Assembly: GCA_938005475.1 (NCBI GenBank)
Contig: CALLNY010000018.1
Location: forward strand, 36,221 to 100,220
DNA: 64,000 bases
Direction of reading: 5' to 3'
Source of the DNA: an uncultured Bacteroidia bacterium
GTDB lineage: Bacteria; Bacteroidota; Bacteroidia; J057; CALLMJ01
In this document: in pieces, positions 9,454 to 19,281 of the stretch
How the letters are laid out: every line of letters starts with the position of its first letter
Position numbering within the stretch: the stretch's first letter is position 1
Position numbers and translations under genes: made by a program
Notes under the pieces: model-generated
The model's input: the letters and a program-made list of their open reading frames with translations, nothing else
What the model was told of the DNA's origin: nothing
Database searches by the model: none

Positions 9454-9516
9454 TTTCAATATTACAGTTTAATAATTAGGTAATCAATAAAATACAGAAC
9501 TTGTTTAAAGAAATAT

Positions 9517-9547
9517 TTTGTGAATAAAAATATTACTTATAAATTTG
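9517..9547 (+). promoter_or_regulatory. promoter for the oxidase III/IV-sco operon
   Basis: TTTG at 9517-9520, a 19-base spacer, then TAAATTTG at 9540-9547 followed by C. This is a full match to the Bacteroidota housekeeping promoter, 31 bases before the first ATG. Confidence 0.75.
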
Positions 9548-9578
9548 CAAACAAAATGCATAAAAACAAAAAGAAATT

Positions 9579-10259
9579 ATGGCAAATCAAGCAGTAGCAA
9601 ATAACCAGAACTTATGGGGCGGTGGAGAAGATGTTAAGCCTTTAGGTGCCAGTCATGGAAAAATCATGATGTGGTTTTTTATTGTCTCAGACGCATTCAC
9701 CTTTTCTGGCTTATTAATATCCTACGCATTATTAAGAATTGGTTCTCCTAAATGGGCTAACCCTGAGGAAGTTTTTCATGCGTTCCCTTTTATGGGAGAT
9801 ATGCATCTGCCCCTTGTTTTTGTAGGATTGATGACTTTTATCTTAATTTTTTCTTCGGTAACAATGGTTTTAGCAGTTGAAGCCGGGCACAGAAATGATA
9901 AAAAAGGGGTCATAATCAACATGATTTTAACTATTTTGGGCGGAATAGCCTTTTTGAGTTGCCAAGCTTGGGAATGGACACACCTTATCCATGGAGGAAC
10001 CACTATTCACGGAAACCCCTACGGACCCGCAGTATTCGGACAACTCTTCTTCACTATTACAGGTTTCCACGGCGCACATGTAACCTCTGGAGTCATTATT
10101 AATATCATAGTGCTTGCTCTCGTTTATGCAGGTTATTTTGACCGAAGAGTCCAAGCAGGAGAACATGATCCCTACGAATTGGTTGAAAAAGTTGGGCTTT
10201 ATTGGCATTTCGTAGACTTAGTCTGGGTTTTCGTATTTACATTCTTTTACCTAGTATAA
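9579..10259 (+). CDS. haem-copper oxidase subunit III
   Basis: Cytochrome c oxidase subunit III family, 226 residues, about five to seven helices. Diagnostic features: SHGKIMMWFFIVSDAFTF near residues 25-42, EAGHRNDKKG after the third helix, QAWEWTHLI, FFTITGFHGAHVTSG, and the C-terminal VGLYWHFVDLVWVFVFTFFY. Subunit III carries no metal but stabilises the catalytic subunit and proton uptake. Subunit IV and a Sco chaperone follow within 20 bases each, as in caa3-type operons, but the genes for catalytic subunits I and II are not in this window. A strong TTTG-N19-TAAATTTG promoter precedes it. Confidence 0.92.
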   Translation: MANQAVANNQNLWGGGEDVKPLGASHGKIMMWFFIVSDAFTFSGLLISYALLRIGSPKWANPEEVFHAFPFMGDMHLPLVFVGLMTFILIFSSVTMVLAVEAGHRNDKKGVIINMILTILGGIAFLSCQAWEWTHLIHGGTTIHGNPYGPAVFGQLFFTITGFHGAHVTSGVIINIIVLALVYAGYFDRRVQAGEHDPYELVEKVGLYWHFVDLVWVFVFTFFYLV

Positions 10260-10278
10260 AATTTTAAACTATAATATT

Positions 10279-10587
10279 ATGGCACAAGACGTAAAATTTG
10301 GTAAAAAAGAAATATGGAAAGTTTTCTGGTTCCTAGCGGTGGTAACAGCCATTGAGTTTATTATTGCCTTTTCAATGGAAGAAAATCTAAAAACTATCAA
10401 AAATATTTTATTCGTAATCCTAACCCTTGTGAAAGCTTATGGAATTATGGCCTACTTCATGCATCTAAAATTTGAATTCTCTAACTTTAAAGCTACCATC
10501 ATTATTCCATTTGCTTTTATTGTTTTACTACTTATTGCTCTTGCTTATGAAGGATCAACCTTAAATCTCTGGACATTCCTAAAATAA
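10279..10587 (+). CDS. haem-copper oxidase subunit IV (prokaryotic CtaF/CoxD type)
   Basis: A 102-residue protein with three predicted membrane helices. FWFLAVVTAIEFIIAF is followed by ILFVILTLVKAYGIMAYFMHLKFE, the signature of bacterial cytochrome c oxidase subunit IV, and a last helix with IIIPFAFIVLLLIALAYEG. Its place directly after subunit III (19-base gap) supports the assignment. It is a small accessory subunit of the inner membrane oxidase. Length is typical. Confidence 0.88.
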   Translation: MAQDVKFGKKEIWKVFWFLAVVTAIEFIIAFSMEENLKTIKNILFVILTLVKAYGIMAYFMHLKFEFSNFKATIIIPFAFIVLLLIALAYEGSTLNLWTFLK

Positions 10588-10600
10588 GCTTATTCCATTA

Positions 10601-11278
10601 ATGAATAGATTTAAAGCGATTATAGGTGTACTAATCATTATTGTACCTATAATCGTTTTATTTATACTACACTTCTTCGGAAAAAATCAATTTAGTACTT
10701 TACCTATTTTAGGACCTCGCTCCTTGAGCGAAAAAGGTGATACAATATTCCATCAAATTCCTAAATTTCAATTTATCAACCATCTAAATCAACCTTACGG
10801 CTCTGATTCTTTAAAAGGCTTTATTCATGTTGCTGATTTTATTTTTACTACCTGCAATGGAATATGCCCCAAGATGTCCTCGCATTTTCAGCAACTACAA
10901 GATAAAATCTCTAAATTCTCAGATGTAAAGTTAATTTCTTTTTCTGTAGACCCCAAAAAAGATTCTATCCCAGTATTAGCCGACTATGCAAAAAAATACA
11001 ATGCAAACCCTCATTACTGGAAATTTCTTCATGCTGAACAAGAAAAAATCATCGAAATTGCTACCAAAGGATATTTTCTTCCATTAGACCTCTCAGGGCA
11101 AGGTAAAGAATTCGGAATTACGCACTCTGAAATGGCTGTACTCGTAGACAAAGATTTAAGAATTAGAGGTTTCTACGACCTAACAAACCCTAATAACGTT
11201 AAAACTATTGAAGAAGATATTCGTATACTAAAATTAGAATACTCTAATCCCCAAATGATGCAAAAAAACCTTAAATGA
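10601..11278 (+). CDS. SCO1/SenC-type copper chaperone
   Basis: Membrane-anchored thioredoxin-fold protein that helps load CuA into oxidase subunit II. An N-terminal anchor (residues 6-26) is followed by the copper-binding motif TTCNGICPKM (Cys85, Cys89) after DFIF. The third ligand is the His in FGITHSEMAVL near residue 176. The block LISFSVDPKKDSIPVL is typical of the family. Length 225 aa is normal. It lies 13 bases after subunit IV, and its stop overlaps the next start (ATGA), so it is part of the same transcript and acts on this oxidase. Confidence 0.9.
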   Translation: MNRFKAIIGVLIIIVPIIVLFILHFFGKNQFSTLPILGPRSLSEKGDTIFHQIPKFQFINHLNQPYGSDSLKGFIHVADFIFTTCNGICPKMSSHFQQLQDKISKFSDVKLISFSVDPKKDSIPVLADYAKKYNANPHYWKFLHAEQEKIIEIATKGYFLPLDLSGQGKEFGITHSEMAVLVDKDLRIRGFYDLTNPNNVKTIEEDIRILKLEYSNPQMMQKNLK

Positions 11279-12258
11279 ATTTCTTAACAATATTTACCAT
11301 GACATTTTTATTACTAATCAGTTGTAAAAAAAAACCTTATCATTATGTTATAAACGAAATTAAAAACCTCAAAATTATGGAAAATGAGCCCTCTTACCCT
11401 TTTTCTAAAAATTACAAACTATTAAGCTCACAAGATAAATCAGAATATCACCTTTTAATCAATTGTTTCGGTACAGAAATTACAGGAAATATCTATAACC
11501 CCCAAAATAACATTTTCTATGAGTTTCAAGGATTAATTGACCAAGTAGGTAATTTTATGGCTCTTATTTACAACACACAAAATCAAGTTACTGATACCTT
11601 GAAAGGATATTTTCAACATGATGATTTAAAATGTGCATTTACTTCTAATTATGAAAATGTTTTATTGGGAAGTATCGACAAAGAAAATTTTATCCCTATG
11701 AAAGTATACAGCCTTAAACTTTCAGGAAAATCTGAAAAATATCCCTTCAATCCTAAACCACAACTCATCGTCCACCATACATTTTTAACAACAAAAGATA
11801 CTACACAAAAACATTTCTATTCTATACTTTCAGAAAACTTTTTTCATAAGGTTATATGTTGCAGTGACTCCATTTATGAATTAATGAGCAACAATATATT
11901 GAAATATAAAGATGATTTTGAAAAAAATATGGAAAAACAAAAAATATACCTACCAGTAGATAGTCTAAACCAAACCTGGATAAAATCCTTAGAAATTGTT
12001 TACAATAAAGATAGTTTAATCTCCTTACTTTACCAAAATGTCATAACCCATGGAAAACAAAAACAGAATCAATTCAAAACATTTGTATATGATTTTAAAC
12101 AAAAAAAACTGCTATCTTTTGATGAATTGAACATAAAAAAAGTTCCCCAAAATATCAAAAATTTCTTAATTTATCCTAACTTCGTAAAAATATGGAACGA
12201 AGATGGCTCCACAGAAAAAATACCTATATCCCAAATTAATCTAAGGTCCCAACAATAA
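11275..12258 (+). CDS. hypothetical lipoprotein at the end of the oxidase operon
   Basis: A 327-residue protein with signal peptide and lipobox FLLLISC (Cys17 followed by four lysines). The mature region is polar with many beta-type segments (for example YHLLINCFGTEITGNIYN and LIQDQ-type loops), and no enzyme motif is recognised. It is translationally coupled to the sco gene, which points to a link with oxidase assembly or copper handling, but no metal-binding cluster is visible. It is terminated by a hairpin shared with the convergent act operon. Confidence 0.58.
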   Translation: MNFLTIFTMTFLLLISCKKKPYHYVINEIKNLKIMENEPSYPFSKNYKLLSSQDKSEYHLLINCFGTEITGNIYNPQNNIFYEFQGLIDQVGNFMALIYNTQNQVTDTLKGYFQHDDLKCAFTSNYENVLLGSIDKENFIPMKVYSLKLSGKSEKYPFNPKPQLIVHHTFLTTKDTTQKHFYSILSENFFHKVICCSDSIYELMSNNILKYKDDFEKNMEKQKIYLPVDSLNQTWIKSLEIVYNKDSLISLLYQNVITHGKQKQNQFKTFVYDFKQKKLLSFDELNIKKVPQNIKNFLIYPNFVKIWNEDGSTEKIPISQINLRSQQ

Positions 12259-12271
12259 TTTCTTTTTCAAA

Positions 12272-12305
12272 CAAAAAAACTGGCACTTTTAATGCCAGCT
12301 TTTAA
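12272..12305. terminator. two-way terminator between oxidase and act operons
   Basis: CTGGCA at 12280-12285 pairs perfectly with TGCCAG at 12293-12298 around a 7-base loop. A run of seven A precedes the left arm and CTTTT follows the right arm, so it can act in both directions between the convergent operons. Confidence 0.8.
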
Positions 12306-12336
12306 ATTAGTTTACACTGTAATTAGCAATATAGTT

Positions 12337-13626
12337 CTAAAAGACATGATGGTGCAAACTTTCCTCTAAATAAGGATGATGCTCTGGAACAAGGTTTCTT
12401 TGACCTAATTTGTTCAATACAAAATAACCAAAAATTCCGAAGAACATCAGAAACATACCAATTTCCATAGGTCCAAAAATCCCTTCATGAGTTAATGTAC
12501 CAGGAAAAACAGCAATATACAAATCTAACCAATGACCAAAAAGCACGCAACTACATACAATTGCTAAAGTTTTCATATTTCGCTTTGCATCACGAGTCAT
12601 TAAAACAAAAAATGGTAAAATAAAGTTAATAAGAAACTTACCAACGAATATAGTAGAATATAGAGGACTATGTAAAATATTATAAAAGTAAAAGGTTTCT
12701 TCGGGGATATTAGCGTACCATATCAATAAATATTCACAGAACCATATATAGGTCCAAAAAATTGAGAAAGCAAATACAAATTTACCTAGGTCATGGATAT
12801 GATTTTCGTTTACGTAACCCATGTAACCCTTACGTTTTAAGTAAAGGACGATAAGTGTTGCCATTGCTAAAAAGCTTACCCAAGAAGAAGCAAAAATATA
12901 TACTCCGAACATTGTTGAGAACCATGCTGGTACAATAGACATGAACCAATCCCATGCCGCCATGGACATCGTTATTGCAAAAACAAATAAGAAAATAGCA
13001 CCAGTTTTAAAACTAGCATTAAAAGAACTCATAACCGTAGCAGGATTATCCTGTTCTATAGAATGCTTCATAAACATTCTTTGGAAAACAATCCAAAGTA
13101 TAAATATGAGCAACATTCTCCCTACAAAAAATCCCGTATTTAGGTACCCTAACTTTTCTTTGATTACATGGTAATGGTGGTCTGCTTTGAGTGCCTCCTC
13201 ATCAGACCATAGATATAGTGAATGACTGAATAACCCTCCTAATAAAACTATTCCGAGTAAAATCAAACCTACTGGCAAGTATTCTGAAATAGCTTCAGGA
13301 ACTCTTTTAATTACAACATACCAACCTGCATTACTAACCGTTTTGACAGCTAAAAAGAATACAGCTAAAATAGCGATCCCTGCAAAAAAATATGTATTTA
13401 TTAACAAATTGGAAAACAATTGTCTTAACCATACAGCTGTATGTAAGCCACCATGATGTTCACCATGACCATGACCTGCGTCATGACCTCCAACCATTGC
13501 TAAAACAATACCTATAATTACTAATAATAATCCTCCACCAATAAATCCCAAAATATATTTCTTAGTTTGGTCATCTAAACTATATTTCTCTTGTATATTT
13601 CCTTCAATGTGATGTTGTTCTCCCAT
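12337..13626 (-). CDS. actF: alternative complex III subunit ActF
   Basis: Integral membrane subunit of the quinol:cytochrome c oxidoreductase alternative complex III. It has 429 residues and about ten helices. A His-rich segment (HDAGHGHGEHHGGLH) sits after the first helix. Family-typical blocks are SLYLWSDEEAL, FAITMSMAAWDWFMS and FWTYIWFCEYLLIWYANIPEE. ActF is the NrfD-like partner of ActC, and the two hold the membrane part of the complex. It is the last gene of the act operon, 16 bases after actE. In many Bacteroidota oxidase subunits II and I follow; here the operon ends at a terminator. Confidence 0.92.
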   Translation of the reverse strand: MGEQHHIEGNIQEKYSLDDQTKKYILGFIGGGLLLVIIGIVLAMVGGHDAGHGHGEHHGGLHTAVWLRQLFSNLLINTYFFAGIAILAVFFLAVKTVSNAGWYVVIKRVPEAISEYLPVGLILLGIVLLGGLFSHSLYLWSDEEALKADHHYHVIKEKLGYLNTGFFVGRMLLIFILWIVFQRMFMKHSIEQDNPATVMSSFNASFKTGAIFLFVFAITMSMAAWDWFMSIVPAWFSTMFGVYIFASSWVSFLAMATLIVLYLKRKGYMGYVNENHIHDLGKFVFAFSIFWTYIWFCEYLLIWYANIPEETFYFYNILHSPLYSTIFVGKFLINFILPFFVLMTRDAKRNMKTLAIVCSCVLFGHWLDLYIAVFPGTLTHEGIFGPMEIGMFLMFFGIFGYFVLNKLGQRNLVPEHHPYLEESLHHHVF

Positions 13627-13642
13627 ATTTATCTTGATTTAT

Positions 13643-14248
13643 TTATTTTTTAACTTCCTCTTTGTTTGTTTCCTCTTTTTGGCCTATTTTACTTAACTCT
13701 TTAACATAAGCTGTTACCATCCATCTTTCTTTTGGGTTTAGTTGTGTTGCATGAGAACCCATAAGATTTTTTCCATAAGTTAAAGTGTGAAAAATTTTTC
13801 CTTCTGGTAAAGTACGAATGTAATCGGATTGATAATTTGCCCAACCTGGTTTAGGGAATTTACCAGAAGCCATTACGCTTCCATCGTTTCCGCCTTGTTC
13901 TCCATGACAATGCTTACAATATAGATTGAATAATCTTTTTCCCTCCTCTAAAAATTTATTATCAACAGAATATGGATTTTTGAGCTCTTTACCTGCCTGC
14001 TCATAACCATCCGCATCATTAGCATAAGGATAAACATAATCCACTTTTCCTACCGCCACTGTCCCAGGAACAGGTGCTTGTGCGTTCTTTTTATCCTTAT
14101 AAAAATTATTATAATCTGTCTGAGAATAGGGGTCTAAAGGAATTGAATGATACATCTGTGATGCATATTCTATACCGGGGTCTGTAGGCTTCCTCCCACA
14201 ACCTATAAAAATTATAGCAATAATAGAAAAATACTTCATATTACGCAT
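13643..14248 (-). CDS. actE: alternative complex III subunit ActE, monohaem cytochrome c lipoprotein
   Basis: A 201-residue lipoprotein (IIAIIFIGCGRKP, Cys17) carrying one haem c motif, YCKHCHGEQGGNDG near residue 110. The distal Met ligand is probably in NLMGSHATQLNP. ActE passes electrons within alternative complex III to the downstream acceptor on the periplasmic side. The N-terminal segment DPGIEYASQMYHSIPLDPYS is typical of Bacteroidota ActE. Its start overlaps the end of actD by 8 bases. ATG 14239 is an alternative start that shortens the signal by three residues. Confidence 0.93.
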   Translation of the reverse strand: MRNMKYFSIIAIIFIGCGRKPTDPGIEYASQMYHSIPLDPYSQTDYNNFYKDKKNAQAPVPGTVAVGKVDYVYPYANDADGYEQAGKELKNPYSVDNKFLEEGKRLFNLYCKHCHGEQGGNDGSVMASGKFPKPGWANYQSDYIRTLPEGKIFHTLTYGKNLMGSHATQLNPKERWMVTAYVKELSKIGQKEETNKEEVKK

Positions 14249-14789
14249 GGGCTACCTCCTTTTTATTAGACTCTTTTTCCTCTTCTTTAATAGTGATAGC
14301 ACCTGTATTTTTAAGAAGATTTTTTACATTTTCAATATCTTCTTGATTATCTGGTGTATCAATTACCAAAACAAATCTATCACTGGTTTGACGGGGGTCT
14401 ATTAACTTTGCTTCCTTACCTGGATATAAACCGTTAGAAACTAAAAATGCGCCCACAATGCTAAACGAAGCAAATAACACGGTAAGTTCAAACATGATAG
14501 GAACAAAACTAGGTAAAGCAAAGTGAGGTTTACCTCCAATATTCACAGGCCAGTCTATTACAAGCATATAATACTGCATTAAAAAAGCTGTCAATGTTCC
14601 TAACGCACCAAATCCAAATGCTACATAAGGTAATCTTGAATATTTAATACCAAGTGCATTATCCAAACCGTGTACGGGAAAAGGAGTATAAGCTTCCTTA
14701 ATATTTATCCCTTTTTTTCTAATCGTTTTGACCGCATCTAAAAGCACGTGGTCATCATCGTATATTCCGTATATTTCTTTGGTATTCAT
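14241..14789 (-). CDS. actD: alternative complex III subunit ActD (DUF3341)
   Basis: A 182-residue membrane protein of the DUF3341 family. A soluble N-terminal part (EIYGIYDDDHVLLDAVKTIR, with PFPVHGLDNALG) is followed by two membrane helices (about residues 58-75 and 95-120) and a soluble tail with FVLVIDT. This is the standard ActD layout; in known structures it is a peripheral membrane subunit without cofactors. It sits between actC and actE as expected, 18 bases after actC and overlapping actE. Confidence 0.93.
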   Translation of the reverse strand: MNTKEIYGIYDDDHVLLDAVKTIRKKGINIKEAYTPFPVHGLDNALGIKYSRLPYVAFGFGALGTLTAFLMQYYMLVIDWPVNIGGKPHFALPSFVPIMFELTVLFASFSIVGAFLVSNGLYPGKEAKLIDPRQTSDRFVLVIDTPDNQEDIENVKNLLKNTGAITIKEEEKESNKKEVAHA

Positions 14790-14807
14790 TTTTATTTTAA
14801 TTTTAAA

Positions 14808-16241
14808 TTAAAATTTTTGATTATCCGGTGAATGTGCAACATTAACATTTAACTCTCCAGAAGCATAGGAATGAGTATTTTTTTCTTTTGCTTCATCACT
14901 GCTTACTTTCATAATGGATTTCACCTCAGCAATAGCAATGACAGGTAATAATCTTGCAAACAATAAGAACAAAGTAAAGAATATACCAAAAACACCTATC
15001 ATAGTCCCCCACTCAACCCATGTAGGATAGTACATCTGCCAACTGGAAGGTAAAAAATCCCTATGTAACGAAGTAACAATAATAACATATCTTTCAAACC
15101 ACATACCCACATTTACGAGTAATGAAATAATAAATACTAATTTCATGTTACTACGAATGGACTTTATCCACATAATTTGGGGGGAGAATACATTACAGGT
15201 AAACATAGCCCAGTAAGCCCACCAATAAGGACCAAAGGCACGATTGATAAAAGTAAAACGTTCATAGATACTACCCGAATACCAAGCAATAAAGAACTCC
15301 GTAGTATAAGCTAAACCCACCATAGAGCCCGTGGCAATAACAATTTTACACATTGCATCCATGTGCCCATCAGTTATATAATTTTTGAGGTCTAACACTT
15401 CACGAGTGATAATCATTAATGTAAGCACCATACCAAATCCCGAAAAAATTGCACCTGCAACGAAGTAAGGTGGAAAAATGGTGGTATGCCAACCTGGGAT
15501 AACAGAAGTAGCAAAATCAAATGAAACTATAGTATGAACAGAGAGTACAAGAGGTGTAGCAAGTCCCGCTAAAACTAATGAAGTAATCTCAAATCTATGC
15601 CATGCTCTTGCAGATCCCGTCCAACCAAATGACAAAATACTGTAAATTTTCTTTTGGATAGGATTGGTTACTTTATCTCTTACTAACCCTAAATCAGGAA
15701 TTAAGCCTGTGTACCAGAAGATTAAAGACACAGAAAAATAAGTAGAAATAGCAAACACATCCCATAAAAGTGGAGAATTAAAATTAACCCACAAAGGTCC
15801 GTGAGTATTAGGTAAAGGAAGTACCCAGAAAGCGAGCCATGGTCTACCCATATGCAAACCTGGAAATATCGCAGCGCAAATTACCGCAAAGATAGTCATC
15901 GCTTCTGCCGCACGGTTAATGGACTGCCTCCACCCCTGACGGAACAACAACAAAATAGCTGAAATTAACGTACCTGCATGACCAATACCAACCCAGAATA
16001 CGAAATTTGTAATATCAAATGCCCAACCTACGGTTTTATTCAAACCCCATGTTCCTATACCCGTAAATACGGTATAAGTCATACAGCCCAAGCCTACCAT
16101 CATGACGGTCGCTGAAATTAAAAAAGCAAACCACCATTCCTTACTTGGAGCTGATACTATAGGTTTTAGAACATCATCAGTTACCTGTGCATAACTTTTT
16201 TTTCCTGTAACTAAAGGTTCTCTAATTGGAGATTCTGTCAT
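14808..16241 (-). CDS. actC: alternative complex III subunit ActC (NrfD-like quinol-binding subunit)
   Basis: A 477-residue NrfD/PsrC-family membrane protein with about ten helices. Recognisable blocks are [79 protein letters not shown] (quoted here in shortened sense: key residues His, Asp, Trp-His-Thr) and [10 protein letters not shown]. ActC is the proposed quinol oxidation site and works with the iron-sulfur subunit ActB. It lies 26 bases after actB in the operon. Its length and motif order match known ActC; no oddities are seen. Confidence 0.93.
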   Translation of the reverse strand: MTESPIREPLVTGKKSYAQVTDDVLKPIVSAPSKEWWFAFLISATVMMVGLGCMTYTVFTGIGTWGLNKTVGWAFDITNFVFWVGIGHAGTLISAILLLFRQGWRQSINRAAEAMTIFAVICAAIFPGLHMGRPWLAFWVLPLPNTHGPLWVNFNSPLLWDVFAISTYFSVSLIFWYTGLIPDLGLVRDKVTNPIQKKIYSILSFGWTGSARAWHRFEITSLVLAGLATPLVLSVHTIVSFDFATSVIPGWHTTIFPPYFVAGAIFSGFGMVLTLMIITREVLDLKNYITDGHMDAMCKIVIATGSMVGLAYTTEFFIAWYSGSIYERFTFINRAFGPYWWAYWAMFTCNVFSPQIMWIKSIRSNMKLVFIISLLVNVGMWFERYVIIVTSLHRDFLPSSWQMYYPTWVEWGTMIGVFGIFFTLFLLFARLLPVIAIAEVKSIMKVSSDEAKEKNTHSYASGELNVNVAHSPDNQKF

Positions 16242-16267
16242 AATGCTTTAAGTTTTAAAATTTATGA

Positions 16268-19258
16268 TTAAACTTTTTGATTATCAATTTGATGTCTTAC
16301 TTTTCCCATGTAACTAATATGCGGATACGTTTTTAACGCCTCAATTACACGATAACTTCTTTCATTGTGATAATATTTCGCAATTTTACTGTTAGGGTCA
16401 TTCAAATCCCCAAAGATTATTGCGTTTGCAGGGCAGGCTGTTTGGCAAGCAGTATTTGCGGAACCATCAGGAAGGGGGGTTCCTGCCACTTTTGCTGATA
16501 GTTTAGCCGCCTGTAGCCTTTGTACACAGAAAGAACATTTCTCCATTACTCCTCTTGCCCTTACCACCACATCAGGATTGAGTACCATCCTTCCTAAATC
16601 ATCTACAGGATTATAAATAAAGTTTTCATGATTAGTGTAGTCAAACCAATTAAATCTTCTTACTTTGTAAGGACAATTGTTTGCACAATAACGTGTTCCA
16701 ACACAACGATTATAAACCTGCTGATTTAAGCCTTCTGAACTATGTGCAATTGCTAAAACAGGACAAACATTCTCGCAAGGAGCGTTATCACAATGCTGAC
16801 ATAACATCGGTTGAAAGGTTACTTGGGGATTTTCTTCAGGCTGTTCTAAATTTTCTTTGGTTGAAGAATAATATCTGTCTATACGTATCCAGTGCATCTC
16901 ACGACGCATCAAAATTTCTTTTTTACCTACTACTGGAACGTTGTTTTCTGCTTGGCACGCAACAACACACGAACCACAACCTACACATGCATTCAAATCT
17001 ATTGCCATTGCCCAATAATGCCCATTTTTATCGTAATTCTTCCACAATGTTACATATTCAACAGGCTTCTCTTTCTGTAACTTAGTAAACTCCGCATGCG
17101 TATATTCCCTTAAAATATCCTCACTTCTACCCATTATCGTATGGTGCGTCTGAGTAGCCGCCAACTCGTACTTCTCATCGGTTTTTTCAATACTAACCGT
17201 ATTATAAAATAGTCTATTACCATTCGCATACTGAACTAAACCATAGGCATTCGCACCTACGTTATTTCCCGCTTTTCCTGCGGCTTTTCTACCATAACCT
17301 AATGCTACCCCAATAGTTTCGTTAGTCTGACCAGGCTGTACCCAAACAGGCAATTTTACTTTCACAGAACCCGCCGTTACATTTACAACATCATTCGTTC
17401 TCAATCCTAATTTGTCTGCAAATGCCTTTCCAATCGTAACATAGTTATCCCAACAAACCTTAGTGATAGGGTCAGGTAGTTCCTGTAACCAAGGATTATT
17501 TGCCGCAGAACCGTCTCCTAAACCTACTTTCACGTAAAGTTGTACTTCCGTTCCCGTAGATTTTATTTCATTGACAGCAGTTGCCGCACTCTGCAATATT
17601 CCCCCTTTAACTTCATACGATTGGGATTCTACTTTCTTTAAACCCGCATAACCACTCTGTAATGATTGTATCCAAAAATCCTCGAAAGAACCTTTTTCTT
17701 TGTTATAAAAATTTTCTTTCCAAAAATCCCGTATATACTGATAGAAAGTTCTTTTATCCTCTAACCATGCCAAAAGCGAATCTTGATATTGGCGAGTATC
17801 AAATAATTTATTGATGGTAGGCTGCTGCAAGCCCAATACTTCTTGAGACGGTCTTGCATCTGACCATGATTCTAAATAATGATTATCGGGAAGAACATAA
17901 TTACAATGTAAAGCGGTTTCGTCCTTAACCGGAGCAAAGGAAATCTTTGTTTCAACATTTTTAAGTAGTCCTTCTAATTTGCTCGCATTATAATAATTAT
18001 AAAGGGGATTGGCATTCACAAATAAAACGGTTTTTACTTTTCCTGCTTCCAAATCTGAAACAAAATTTTCAAAATCTGTATCAATTCCCTGGAAGTAATT
18101 TAAAGAATTATCTAAATCAATGGTAGCACCATAATTACCTAACATAGCATTGATTCCGTTCACTAAAATTTGAACGTTAGGATTGTTGGAACCAGAAACT
18201 ACAATGGATTTACCTTTAGCTTCCACTAATTTTGCTGCGGCAATATCTATATAATTACCAGCTAATTTGACACCGTCTCCATTCAAAATAGGCTTACCTA
18301 ACTGAGAAGCAATTGCATTATATAATGCTAAAATTGCCGCACCTTCTTGGCTAGGCTTCATAGGAATACGTTTATCCGCATTTGCCCCTGTCAAAGTCAT
18401 ATTCGTTTCAAATTGAATATGCAAAAGCATTTCTTTCTTATCCAGAAGTCTTTTAGCTTCGGCGTATTTACGTATATTTCCCGTAGGTGAAAGCCAAGTA
18501 CCTAAAAAGTCAGCGTTAAATCCTACTATTACATCGCATTTATCAAAATGATAATTAGGTATAGTTTTTTTCCCAAAACATTTTTGATTAGCTTCTAATA
18601 AACCTGAATAAGAAATAGCGTCATAAGTAACTATTTTCGCTTTAAACTTATCGGCGAACTGATTCATTAAATTCTGCGAAGAAGGGGAAATCGTTGAAGC
18701 CGTAACCAAGTAAATACTTCCTACAGAAGAAGCCAAGGCAGTTTTGATGGCATTATCCACATCCTCCCATTTAGCAGGCTTATTATCTTTTAAAGGACCT
18801 TTTAATCGGTTATTATCATAAAGTGACAACACTGATGCCTGCGAACGAGCAGATGTACCTCCCATAGAAATAGGGGATTCAGGATTACCTTCAATTTTGA
18901 TAGGTCTTCCTTCTCTTGTTTTTACTCGAACCGCCACATATTCTAATCCGTCCCAAAACGTTGTAGAATAATAGTTGGGAACACCCGGAGTAATTTCATT
19001 AGGTTTTACTACATAAGGCAAAGCATATTTAACAGGTGTAGAAGTACAAGCCGCTAAGGTCGCCGCACCAATGCTAAAACCTAAATATTTCAAGAACTCT
19101 CTTCGGCTAGAAGTTAATGCTGAACTTGCCGCTTGCTCTAATAGTTCATCCACAGGAATATCCCTTTCAAACTCTTTATGAGCATTCTCTACAAACCCTG
19201 GCTCTTGATGTAGTTCTTCTATACCTCTCCAATATTGTTTTTCGTTTGTATATTCCAT
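16268..19258 (-). CDS. actB: alternative complex III subunit ActB (fused molybdopterin-like and iron-sulfur protein)
   Basis: A 996-residue protein. A Tat-like signal (SSRREFLKYLGFSIG, residues 50-64) is followed by a molybdopterin-oxidoreductase-like region (about 75-730), which in this family holds no molybdenum cofactor. A four-cluster ferredoxin domain follows (about 750-950). The cluster motifs read CVGCGSCVVAC, CQHCDNAPCENVCP, CVGTRYCANNCP and CSFCVQRLQ with CQTACP. The third motif lacks one Cys (CVGT), which fits the single [3Fe-4S] cluster known for ActB. It carries electrons from quinol (ActC) to the haem subunits. In some phyla B1 and B2 are separate; here they are fused, as is usual in Bacteroidota. 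Confidence 0.95.
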   Translation of the reverse strand: MEYTNEKQYWRGIEELHQEPGFVENAHKEFERDIPVDELLEQAASSALTSSRREFLKYLGFSIGAATLAACTSTPVKYALPYVVKPNEITPGVPNYYSTTFWDGLEYVAVRVKTREGRPIKIEGNPESPISMGGTSARSQASVLSLYDNNRLKGPLKDNKPAKWEDVDNAIKTALASSVGSIYLVTASTISPSSQNLMNQFADKFKAKIVTYDAISYSGLLEANQKCFGKKTIPNYHFDKCDVIVGFNADFLGTWLSPTGNIRKYAEAKRLLDKKEMLLHIQFETNMTLTGANADKRIPMKPSQEGAAILALYNAIASQLGKPILNGDGVKLAGNYIDIAAAKLVEAKGKSIVVSGSNNPNVQILVNGINAMLGNYGATIDLDNSLNYFQGIDTDFENFVSDLEAGKVKTVLFVNANPLYNYYNASKLEGLLKNVETKISFAPVKDETALHCNYVLPDNHYLESWSDARPSQEVLGLQQPTINKLFDTRQYQDSLLAWLEDKRTFYQYIRDFWKENFYNKEKGSFEDFWIQSLQSGYAGLKKVESQSYEVKGGILQSAATAVNEIKSTGTEVQLYVKVGLGDGSAANNPWLQELPDPITKVCWDNYVTIGKAFADKLGLRTNDVVNVTAGSVKVKLPVWVQPGQTNETIGVALGYGRKAAGKAGNNVGANAYGLVQYANGNRLFYNTVSIEKTDEKYELAATQTHHTIMGRSEDILREYTHAEFTKLQKEKPVEYVTLWKNYDKNGHYWAMAIDLNACVGCGSCVVACQAENNVPVVGKKEILMRREMHWIRIDRYYSSTKENLEQPEENPQVTFQPMLCQHCDNAPCENVCPVLAIAHSSEGLNQQVYNRCVGTRYCANNCPYKVRRFNWFDYTNHENFIYNPVDDLGRMVLNPDVVVRARGVMEKCSFCVQRLQAAKLSAKVAGTPLPDGSANTACQTACPANAIIFGDLNDPNSKIAKYYHNERSYRVIEALKTYPHISYMGKVRHQIDNQKV

Positions 19259-19281
19259 GATAGTTTTTTCAAGTTAACAAA

